Source: Branchiostoma floridae (taxonomy: Eukaryota > Chordata > Leptocardii > Amphioxiformes > Branchiostomatidae). Taken from it: DNA of 64,000 bases. This document shows positions 23,301 through 35,300 of the stretch, piece by piece. The notes below the pieces were generated by a model. The model worked only from the letters and a program-made list of their open reading frames with translations. It did no database searches and was not told the origin of the DNA. Within the stretch, counting starts at the first letter, position 1. Each line of letters opens with the position of its first letter. The position numbers were made by a program, and so were the translations under genes. The stretch is from the NCBI RefSeq assembly GCF_000003815.2, contig NC_049985.1, positions 21,162,888-21,226,887 on the forward strand, given 5' to 3'.

Positions 23301-26300
23301 CAAGGATCCAATGATGGTACTTGTAAGCTTTTGTGGGATATTTTTACGGCTTGAGCCAAACTTATCGAGTAACTACAAGTAAGGCGACGCGCCTATATGC
23401 ACGTTTTTCTCACGACAAGCAAGCATAAACCGCCCGTCAAAAATTGTGAAAATGACCAGAAATTTGCAAATTTACAGCACGATATCGAGTCCATAGGTTC
23501 ACAACAATATTATCTGCTCACGGCATGCCGATTTACCGGCGGATGTTGCCAAATAAAAGCACAACGAATCTCTGAAGTTGACTCGATCGAGTCGATGCTG
23601 GGAGAAGCCATTGTTAGCCGCTGGGCTGCTGAAGGCTGTTACCGTCCGACTGTCAAATCACGCGCGCGCGCGGCCAGATTACAGTCTCGCGAGACCTCCC
23701 AACGAGATTGGATTTCTTGGTACTTGGATTTTTTCAGAAAAATATTGGGGCGGTCAGACGAAAAAAAAAAAAAATTGCAAAAAGTCTGTGGTGAACTTAT
23801 ATAACACAAAAAAACAAGGTAAGTAGTCAGGTTTTCATCTTTTCATGGTATGATTTATCCAATGAATCTCTTCCATTGACTTTATACCACTGCTCTGAAC
23901 CTTTTTTTTTCTCGCCAGGCCGTAGGTTACAGCTGTATCCCCTCAGCGCGTGACGAGGACGGTCTGGTGGCGCTGGACTTCAACAAGAAGGACCAGGATG
24001 TGAGGAACGCTCAGCAGCAGTTGGTCGAGACCCTGCACAAGATCCTGGGCAGTAAACCCACTCACAGTGTTAATGTGGAGAGTGTCAGGCCTCTGCCTGG
24101 GGACAAGTAAGTTTGTATGTGTGGACAGTAGTTTGTATGCGTGGACAGTAGTTACGTAGTAAACCCACTCACAGTGTTAATGTGGAGAGTGTCAGGCCTC
24201 TGCCTGGGGACAAGTAAGTTTGTATGTGTGGACAGTAGTTTGTATGTGTGGACAGTAGTTTGTATGTGTGGACAGTAGTTACGTAGTAAACCCACTCACA
24301 GTGTTAATGTGGAGAGTGTCAGGCCTCTGCCTGGAGACAAGTAAGTTTATATGTGTGGACAGTAGTTTGTATGTGTGGACGGTAGTTTGTATGTGTGGAC
24401 AGTAGTTACGTAGTAAACCCACTCACAGTGTTAATGTGGAGAGTGTCAGGCCTCTGCCTGGAGACAAGTAAGTTTGTATGTGTGGACAGTAGTTTGTATG
24501 TATGNNNNNNNNNNNNNNNNNNNNNNNNNNNNNNNNNNNNNNNNNNNNNNNNNNNNNNNNNNNNNNNNNNNNNNNNNNNNNNNNNNNNNNNNNNNNNNNN
24601 NNNNNNNNNNNNNNNNNNNNNNNNNNNNNNNNNNNNNNNNNNNNNNNNNNNNNNNNNNNNNNNNNNNNNNNNNCAGTAGTTTGTATGTGTGGACAGTAGT
24701 TACATAGTAAACCCACTCACAGTGTTAATGTGGAGAGTGTCAGGCCTCTGCCTGGAGACAAGTAAGTTTGTATGTGTGGACAGTAGTTTGTATGTGTGGA
24801 CAGTAGTTGCGTAGTAAACCCACTCAGAGTGTTAATGTGGAGAGTGTCAGGCCTTTGCCTGGAGACAAGTAAGTTTGTATATGTGGACAGTAGTTTGTAC
24901 ATGTACATGTATGTGTGGACAGTAGTTTGTATGTGTGGACAGTAGTTAAGTAGTAAAACCACTCACAGTGTTAATGTGGAGAGTGTCAGGGCTCTGCCGG
25001 GGACAAGTAAGTTAAACTTACTTACGTGTGGACAGTAGTTTGTATGTGTGGACAGTAGTTTGTATGTGTGGACAATAGTTTGTATGTGTGGACAGCAGTT
25101 TGTATGTGTGGACAGTAGTTTGTATGTGTGGACAGTAGTTTGTATGTGTGGACAGTAGTTTGTATGTGTGGACAATAGTTTGTATGTGTAGACAGTAGTT
25201 TGTATGTCTGGACAATAGTTTGTATGTGTGGACAGTAGTTTGTATGTCTGGACAATAGTTTGTACATGTATATGTGGACAATAGTTTGTGTGTGTGTAGT
25301 TTATGTGTGGACAATAGTTTGTATGTGTGAGCAGTAGTTTGTATGTGTGGACAGCAGTTTTTATGTGTGGACAGTAGTTTGTATGCATAGGCAGTGGTTT
25401 CTATCTGTAAAGAGTAAACAAGACGATTTTTATACCATATTCTATTGTCTAGGTCAGAGGTCATCATATACATCATCGAGCGTAATCCCAACGGCACGTC
25501 TCGGAGGATCGCTGCTTCGGAACTCTTCAACTTCCTGAACCAGAACCACGTCAAGACGCAGCTCACACAGCTGGGCGTGGTCAACATGGTCGCCAAGACA
25601 ACCCTCACAGCTGCACAGATCAAACAGCTGACTGATACCCCTCCTGCAGGTGAGGTTCCGCTGTAATTCACTAGGGGGAGCTTTTCCATGACTGTTGAAA
25701 GTATGATAGATAGAACTTAATTGCATGACAACTGGTTTTTAATGAGATCGTATGCGAAAGAGCGCCGACACCTTAAGTCATAAATAGCAAGACAAACAGT
25801 GTGTGGCTTTCCGACCGTGGACAGCATCCCCAAGCCGCCTGTAGCTTCCACCAAGAATTTATGTCGGTCAAGGTTGACGGATTGGTTTAAAAACTTTTAC
25901 GTCACACGCAGCAAATTTCCGTCAATTGACGGAAAAATGGACGCTTGCTGGAGCCCTGCTTCAATTAGATAAATCAAACAGACAAGCATTTACCAGATTG
26001 GGACATTGGAATTGCTGTCGTTTCAATGTCTTTTTTCGATAACACCAAATTTTCTCAACCTCTTTTGCTTTTCAAGTAAAATGCTGCCACCATGGGATAG
26101 AGCTATGAACGAATACAATTTCAAGCGGTGTGAGTACATTTGATTCAGGGATAAGAAAGGTAATAAGTTTGTATGTTCAAACTAGTAGCGGGGCTCATGA
26201 AACGACTAAACAAATGTGTGTCATGCTAAATTCCATTGATTCTGGATATAGTTATCTTTATTCTCCAGGCATTGATCCTCTGATATGGGAGCAGGCCAAA

Positions 26301-29300
26301 AAGGATAACCCGGATCCTCAAAGGTGGGAACATTGTTGACTCCTCTAGAAAATATGTACATTTATGTCCTACCTGGGCAATAATATATCACATGGGGTGA
26401 TAATAATATCACACACGCTTCAATTAGATTTGATAAAATCAGACAGACAAAAATTCACCAAATTTGGACATTGGAATTGCTGTTGTTTCAAAATTCAATG
26501 TCTTTTTTCGATAACACAGTCCAAATTTTCTCAACCTCTTTTGCTTTTCAAGTAAAATGCGTGTTTTGTCTGGTTAGTATGCCATAAGTAAAATACATAT
26601 AGAATACAACACGGTGTATTCCGTATCACCCAAGGTATCAGCCCTCCCGCGGGTCGGATTGCCCGACGGCCGAAATAATGATGTATTTTATTTATGTCAT
26701 GCCCACCTGAGAAAACCCACGTTTTGATGCGAAATGCGCCAGAAGTTGCACAAATTTGGTGCCCTCAAACAAAAAAGTGTTGCAAGAGCAATGTTCCAAC
26801 GTCCGAATCAGGTATTCGAATTGCCAATTCAACCTGCTGGAAACAGTTTGATTTATTCGAATGGAGCCTGTGTGATATGCCTTTCGAACCTGTGCGATAG
26901 GGAAGCGTACGGCCCGGTCCGGAACACCCATATCAAACGTTTTCGCGTCACAGGTATGACATAAAACATAGTATTTTCCTCATCACCCTTGGTCCCAACC
27001 CTCCCAATGTTGGATTGACTTTTAGCCATCAAGCAATCCTTCCTATGGCTGGTACCCTGGATGATAAGGAATATGCCATGTTGTATTTTGTATGTAGTCC
27101 TTTTGATAAAGATTGTAACATGTTCAATTGACAGGGAAGATAGGGCATGGTTTGCAGTGTACAAAATACTTTTCTGAGCCAGGTTGCAACAGTGTGCAAC
27201 CTGGGGCAAAAACAAGTTGCACCACCTACAATTCTTTAATTTCTGAAAAAAAGGTACAATACATTACATACATACATAATTTACATACATTACATACATA
27301 ATAACCTTTTACTATCATATTCGGCAAGTACTGACATGTTTGGCTGATATGAAATGGAGCCGCCTTGGTCCATTTATTTCTTCCAAGTAAATTGACAACA
27401 AAACCAAGTCCTGAAGCACAAAATCTAAGTTGCACCCTGTGCAACTTGAGTTAAGAAGTACATGTAAGTTGCACCAAGCAAAAAGTGGTTGCAATGTGCT
27501 AGTGTGCAAGTGGGTATTTTGCACGCTGGTTTGTGATAATTGTACCTAAAATTGTATTTTGTATGTGGTCCTTTAATTTGTTAAAGATTGTAACATGTTC
27601 AATTGACAGGGAAGATAGGGCATGGTTTGTGATAATTGTACCTAAAATTGTATTTTGTATGTGGTCCTTTTGTTAAAGATTGTAACATGTTCAATCGACA
27701 GGGAAGATAGGGCATGGTTTGTAATAATTGTACCTAAATGTTTTAGAAAGGCAGCTTGCAATTTCATGACCATTTCACAGAACCAAAGAATATACCAATG
27801 GACTAGCCATGAAGCTAGGTATTGTGGAAACGAAGATGGGTTCTGCTAATATGATACATATACCAAAAGGTTTTACCTTCGTAAAGATATCTCTTTACCT
27901 TTTTTATGTTAGGGCACTGTAACAGACATTGTATGATCGTCATATGATTGCAAACTAAGGGCATTCATGTGTTGTGCAAAATTCAGCTGTATTATTGTGG
28001 AAAAGGCTGTCTCGGATCATTGTTAATGGTTAGTTCTGTCCAAAACCTGTTATAAAACTCTAGAGCATCATGATTAAAGGATGACACTTGGCATACTTGA
28101 ACTTGACTGATCAATTGACCAAATTCTTCTTGGTTGCACAACCTTCCTTTAATTCCTCAGTAAACGTTTCGATGACCGTCTGTACAAAATGAAACAAATA
28201 CATTTGTACTATCGGTGCTATATGAACTAGACATAGTCAGTGCAATCTGAACTTGACCAAGTACAGTAGAAGCCAGTTAATTGCACAACGGATTAACGCA
28301 CACTTTTGTTAACTGCACAGAATCCCAAACCGGTGCGGTCAACCTAGATAGCTTTGCATTACTGCACCATCCGATTAATTGCACGAAATTTACTGGCAAA
28401 TAGGCCGTGCAATCAAGCGGCTTCTACTGTCACAATACAATAGGTTAAGTTCAGATTGCACTGAATCTGTCTAGTTCATATAGTACCGATAACATTTGTT
28501 TCATTTTGTAGTGATGAATCCGACATATGCATGGTTGTCAAAAAATTCCCTGAAGAATTGAAGGAAGGTTGCAAGAAGACTTTGTTTAATTGATCTACCA
28601 ACCTGATGAACTATTTACGGGTTGTTTGATGACTGTTGACTGTCCCTCAGACTGATACCGGTGCCCATGATCGGGTTTGGTGAGCTTCATCGCAGACTCA
28701 AGTTACAGGAGTACCAGACAAAACAGCACCAAGGACGGCTGGATGTAAGTACTAGAATTTTTTTTTTTTTTCATGGCGTCAGGAAGTATATCCGGCCGTA
28801 AAAAAGGGTGTTAAGCCCTATCCAAACCGAAATGGAAAGTCTTCATACAGATAAAGGCACAGGCAGTGCCGGTAGCAGTCACCGACGAGCAGCCGGTATT
28901 GTCTCGGGCTTCGCTGACTTGCGGGTGTGGAAGGTAGGGTCCGGCCATCGAGGCAAACCATGAAGTTGAAGCCCAGAGTTGGACTCATTGGATAGATCAG
29001 CCACATGGAAGCACAGTGTGAAGACTATCCGACTTCCGCCTACCCTTGTGACAGGGATCCCAGCAGCAGTATAATCCAAAATGGATACGACGATTTCATG
29101 AATGTAGGGGTAGGAGAGGAATGCAAGACAGTGTTCTATGTACAGTTTTGATATTTTATTAAAATGCTTATTTGTGATGTCATAAATTTGCAGTGGAGCA
29201 GTCAGCATGAATAATATACTGCAAGAGCAAAACTAAGTTGCAGACACCCGAAGTGTAACTTTAAAGGGGTACTAAACTCCAGAAGAGAGCGTTATTTTCC

Positions 29301-32300
29301 AATAGATAATCTATCAATGAGCATGCTATGTTTTGATAACTCACTAAACCCATGCAGACCCTAACAAAGCATTTCCTATACAGGGCTCGAAATACTGGGT
29401 GCATGTGCACCCAGGTGCACCCAAAATTGGAACTGTGCACCCAATTTTTTTCAGTGGGTGCACAGGGTGTACCCAAATATTTTTTTTAGGTTTATTTATG
29501 GAAAGGTATCAAGAATACTAGTATCATTTTCTTGACATCTAAATGTTAGAAAGATAATATAAATGTCATGTTACTTGTTTAAGAATTTGATAGCTTGTAA
29601 CTAAGTTTTGTTATTAGTTTTTTTGACATTCTACTTAAATTTAAGTGGTGCACCCAAAAAATTTTTGGTGCACCCAAGGAGGTTTTAACCTCCTTGGTGC
29701 ACCCAATTTTTTAAGCTGGGTGCACCAGTGCACCTAATCCCCAAAATGAATTTTGAGCCCTGCCTATACGACGGCCTATATGTATAGACAATTCCTCCAT
29801 TATGAATATTTTCAGTATACATGAGGGACCTTCGGTGTAATATAACATTACCCCTCCAATTGGTTTTGTAACCAGACTTTTGTACTCAGCCATACAATGT
29901 GTAACATGAGATTACTTATGATGTATTTATAGAGGGTACTTTATCATATATTTTGAAGTACATGTAGCATGCGTGTTTTACTTCCTAAGATAGATATCTA
30001 TAAAAAAAAATAACAGTCTATTCTTGAGTTTAGGGCTACTTTAATTCCAGAGGCAAGAGATGAAAACAAACTATTTTTCATTTCTTTTGAAATAAATTCG
30101 AAACAAACGTTTCTGTTTGTGTATGTAACATTTGTGGATTCAGGGTAACATCTTCAGTGTATGTTTCCCCATAGGCAATAGCAGGCAACATTACTGGGAT
30201 CCAGGGTAACATGTCCACCATGCAGTCTAAGATCCAACAGTACAGAAGAAAGCTGCAGGAGTTGTCACACAGGTCGCTCGAGGTGAAAAGCGAAATGTGT
30301 CATATTTCGAATTTTCTTCAAATTTCTGATACGATTATGAACAGTGGATCTGTATTTTTTGTATTGTTTGATACTTTCAACATGTGGACCCATTGGCCTG
30401 CGCTTCAGGTGTTAATCCGCCAGGAGGCGTACCGGAAGAGTGGCTATGCCATCCAGGCTGATGAGGAGCAGCTACGGGTGCAGCTGGAGGCCATACAGGT
30501 GGAACTTAACGCCCCCATGCAGTTCAAGGTAAAACTGCACCATGCAAAGTTGTGCATGACTTACCTGTACATGTTAAGGGAGTTTGTCCTTGAGAAACTG
30601 TCAGCACATTTAATTTTCCTGTTTTCTCTTTCCTGTATTTTGTATGAAAAGGAGGAATATCTGTTATCTGTATCTATATAGCCGGTATAACCGCTCTTCG
30701 GTGTAGCACACCAGCTTCGCAGGCACGCGGCGTGGCAGCAGCTGGTTACATTGTATATTACACCAAACGACCCGTCACACCTAACTTTGCACATCTATCT
30801 GCAAGTGTTCTTTAAAACAACACAGAGAAGATTCCCCTACTGTTCTTGGTGATAACAAATAACACTCTATAATAAAGGATAACATGCAATTGGTATAAAT
30901 TAAAGTTGTCTTGGCCAAGAAAAGTCGATGTAGTTTATTCTGAATTCTGTGCTTTGTCACTGATAGTAGTTTCGTACTGTAGTTGCAGTACTTGTTATAT
31001 TTCACCCACGCTAAAGTAAAGGCATGGGTTGAAATATATTAATTTTTCTGTCTTGTCTTCTACTTCTTAGTTTCCTGTTTTAACAAGACTTAAAAGTCTT
31101 CAAATCAATTCATCCGTCATTTTTTCTCGCCAATTGGCATGAAATTTGGTACAAGGGTAGAGTGAGTTAACACCCTCAGGGTTTTTATCCTTCAAGATAT
31201 TGGTCCATTATGTATGGTGTTACATGTGAATTTCAATTTTGCAAAGTTGAGACAATGGAATATTTAAATGCTTATTTTTGCATTGGATGGGAGAAGGGTG
31301 GAGTATGCTGCATTTGCTTGGCAAATGCTGAAGTAATACTTCAACATTTGCCAAGCCTTTTAGTAATAGAAATACAGTAATTGGTTTATGACAAAATCAT
31401 AGAGAGCAGAATTAAAGTACATTATATCATGTATGATAAGTCTTAGAACAGTAACTCATCTACATTGTATGTTAACTGGTACCATATAGTTTATGGCTGT
31501 ACCAGGGCTCTAGCCAGCTCAAAATTTTTTTCCGTCAGACAATTTCAATCATCGTGAAAACCGCGAAAATTCATTTTCCCTATGACATTACAAAGCAGTA
31601 AATGTTGACATTGAGACCTTGAAAATCGGGTTTTAATGAGATTATCGTATGCGAAAGGACGCAGACACACGTTGTCAACAATCATAACAATAGCAAAACA
31701 AACAGTGTGTGGCTTTTACCGCCGAGAACGGCGTCCCCAAGCCGCCTGTAGCTTCCACCAAGGATTTTTTGTCCGTCAAGGTTGACAGATTGGTTTTAAA
31801 ATTTTTCCGTCAGACATAGCAAATTTTCGTCAATTGACGGAAAAACGGATGCTGGCTATAGCCCTGGGCTGTACTAGCTTGGGATTGGTTAAATCTCTAC
31901 TGTTTAACCCTTTTTATGTTAACTGGTACCATATAGTTTATGGCTGTCCCAGCTTGGGATTGGTTAAATCTCTACTGTTTAACCCTCTGTTGCCCAGGGT
32001 CGTCTGAATGAGCTGATGTCCCAGATCAGGATGCAGCAGATGCCCAGTGGTCGGGCCGAGGAGAGATACAGCATGGAGGCCACCATGCAGGAGGAGCTCC
32101 GACAGGTGAGGACCAGGGTAATCTCCAAGCAGATCCACGGTGGCGTAATATAGTATCAAACCCACTGTAGGATCTGTATTCATTCGCCCTCACAAAAGGC
32201 TATTAACATCCAATTGTTGCCTAATGAAACTGTGCTTGCTGTGTAGGTGTTAATTGCCCTCCTTCCTGTTTGGCGCGGATCTTCTACAGGGATGTGCGTG

Positions 32301-35300
32301 GGTCAATGAACTTGTCCCAATAAAGGTATAAATTGCTCGTAAAATCATTAGCACCTTGGATATTCGTGTAGCTTTTAATATAGCACAGGGAGGGGTTGAG
32401 ACACCTTTATTCAATAAAAATGCTCCTCCCTGTTCGAGTGAAGGCAGATCTCCGGCGCCCGTTTGACTCCCTTTGGCCAGCTATACTCCTTGGCCAGCTT
32501 TGATACTATATTTATTATGGCACCGTAGGATCTGCTTGGAGATTAGATCAGGGGTCCTGGGTTCTCGTCAGTTACGAGGGGTGATCAATAAGTCCTCGGC
32601 CTCACCCAGAAATAATAAGCACAACTCAGATTTCGAAGCACAACATTGTAGTATGAAGCCTTTTATCAATATTCTCTAAATTTCAAATCGTTGCAGTCAT
32701 TACTTTCCAGGCATTTTTTTTTTGCTAATTAGAAGGTAAGTGGCGAGAAAAACAAGGGTGAATTGTGATCAGACATATGCGGGTTGAGTTACCACATTGT
32801 CAAAATGTCTGGTAATGATTCTCTTCCTATTTCAAGCACAAAGAAGTGAGTGTCTGATTTCGAAGCATAGAATGACAAAATTCAAATTATTGTGATCATT
32901 ACTTTACAGGCGACATTCAGTAATTATAGGTAAGGGAGAAGGACAATTGAGCTTTGACCTGACGTGTGCGCTATAACTTGCGCTGCTGGAAGTCAGGCAC
33001 CCAGTGCTTTCTGCTTGAAATAGAAAGAGAATCATTATCAAACATTTTGACAATGTCTTTTGTTAATGACAAAGAATTTACAGCATGGGGAACTTAACCC
33101 ACACGTCTGATCACAATTCATCCTTGTTTTTAGAGCCACTTACCTTCTGATTTGCCACAAACAAATGCCTGAAAAGTAATGACTGCAGTGGTTTGAAATT
33201 TGGAGGATATTAATTAGAGCTTCATACTACGAAGCTGTGCTTATTGTTTCTGGGTGAGGCCGAGAATTTCTTGATCACCCCTCACATACAGGACTGTCTC
33301 ATACACAGAAAACCATCCACAAGAGGGCCCCAGGGTTCTAGGCAGGATTTATTTTAGTGTAATGAATAATTGCCCTTGAGGTTACTTAACTCAGTTAACA
33401 TAACATTTGATTTGATTTGATTTGATTTGGCATATCATAATTTTTCATATTTCCTTGACACTGTTCAAGAAGTAAATGTTGAAAATTAGTGTAGTGGTCC
33501 TTATTTTAGCATGGTGGTCACAAATTATGGCATAGTGGCCCATTACGCTAAAAATACACCAGCTAGACCCCTGAGCCCCACAGGTACAGACAAGAAAGGA
33601 AAAAAGTAAAGAACTCTAATCCCATACACTGAGGTTATGAGTTCTATTCCCACAGAGTTCCATGAACCAGTGAATATAGGCTCTAGTCTTGTACACAGAA
33701 ATCGAGGGTTCATCGGTTCTAGTACCAAAGTTGAGGGGCCAATGCCATTCAGGCTACCATTACATGTATGTCTGTTATGTTGCATCAATAAAGAAAAGAA
33801 AGAAAGAGGCCATCCAGGAAAATGGGATTTAGATCCTGACATACACTCGGATACAGACAAGCCAACCAAGGGTCTTTGGTTCTAGACTAAGTCCCACAGT
33901 TGTACATTCAAGGGAAGAAAAGATCCTCTGTTCTGGTCCCACTCAACAGACATTAAACATACAGAATTTTAGAAAATTCAAAGCTGTTTAAAATTGTACC
34001 TCATCAGACATTAACTGAATTTTCACTTATTCTTACTACGAGGGATTATTTTTCAACTTATACCTTATCAGACAATATCTGAATTTTCACTTATTCTTAC
34101 TACTAGGGATAACTTTCCAATTTGTACCTCATCAGACAATTTCTGAATTTTCACTTATTCTTACTACTAGGGATTATGTTCCAACTTGTACCTGTGTCAT
34201 CAGAGTCATTAACTGAATTTTCACTTATTCTTATTACGAGGGAATATGTTCCAACTTGTACCTTATCAGACAATATCTAAATTTTCACTTATTCTTACTA
34301 CAGTCAAACCTGTATTAGCGGCCACCTTTGCATACCGGCCACCTGCCCATAGTGGCCACATTTTGTCGGTCCCTTGGATTCGTAATGGTTAAGAAATAGG
34401 CTTAGCAGCCACCTGTCCAACGCGGCTATGGCCACATGATTTCCGGTCCCGCAGGTACAAAAACACTGCCGATTACAGCCACGCGGACCGCTGATCTATG
34501 TTTCAGCACGCGTTCGGCCATATACAGCGGCCGTATTGTCACCCTACGCCGGATTTAAAACCTCTTTGATTTATTTTCAAAACAAAACTTCGTATTAAAA
34601 CTGGCGCTACCCATACCTGCTGACAAATGAGGCCTTATAAGGTCAATAGACGACACCAATATTACGGAGGTTAAAGTTACGTTCTAATACACTATCGCTT
34701 AGGTTAATTTACATCACAAAACTTCCTAAATAAATTGTTACAAAGACAAAATGATAAGAACTTCAGACTATGGTGGATTGTATTCTTACATTTATTAAGA
34801 GATAAGTCTAAAATGACGAGACTTTTCTTGCGAGTACACATTAGCATAATGGGCGAATTTGACGTGTGAACGCAAGCGGGAACACACGGACGGCGAAGTA
34901 TGAAAGGATACAAGACGAAAGATCAAAGAAATATGACGATACCGGCCTCTTCAGACAACTGTAGAACATTTAAAACTTTTATAGGTTTTGTTTTCTTAAT
35001 ACATATAGTGTAAAAATCATTGCAGCACATGTACTGTATTATGTGAATAAAGATCAGTGGGTACTAAAACCATGTTAACTTATTGCTTGTGGTCAATTAA
35101 TTAGCATATTCTCTATAGTGGCCACCTCTCTATAGTGACCAATTTTGACCAGTCCCTTGAGTGGCCGGTATAGACAGGTTTTACTGTACTTGGGAATATG
35201 TTCCAACTTGTACCTCATCAGACATTTTTTCTGAATTTTTACAGCACCTGAAGCAGCAGCAGGAAGGTCTGACTCACCTGATCGGCATCATCAAGGACGA

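Larger units (their letters stand above)
21091..23713. mobile_element. Foldback transposon with about 820-bp inverted arms, THAP and YqaJ pieces
   Basis: The left arm (21091-21913) and right arm (22891-23713) are inverted repeats along nearly their whole length, ending 'atccaatctcgttgggagg' and its complement. The 977-base centre is unique and holds a YqaJ-like ORF. A THAP-like exon crosses from the left arm into the centre. The mirrored start of that exon is also in the right arm. The element sits in intron 5 and appears inserted in a GGCCACACCAAT-type MITE, because 'aggccacaccaat' lies just left and 'tttcttggtacttgg' just right. A clear target duplication was not found. The superfamily is unknown. 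Confidence 0.75.

Noticed and set aside
21091-23713. A ProtoRAG-type RAG transposon (known from amphioxus)
   Set aside because: No RAG1- or RAG2-like coding and the ends do not resemble recombination signal sequences.
24963-25689. 141- and 223-codon minus-strand ORFs with a repeating THTNYCPH peptide
   Set aside because: They are translations of the 20-bp minisatellite and of the opposite strand of NUP54 exon 7.
30211-30681. A 156-codon ORF as one gene
   Set aside because: It reads through the 126-base intron between NUP54 exons 10 and 11 and beyond the exon 11 donor; the exons alone fit the family.
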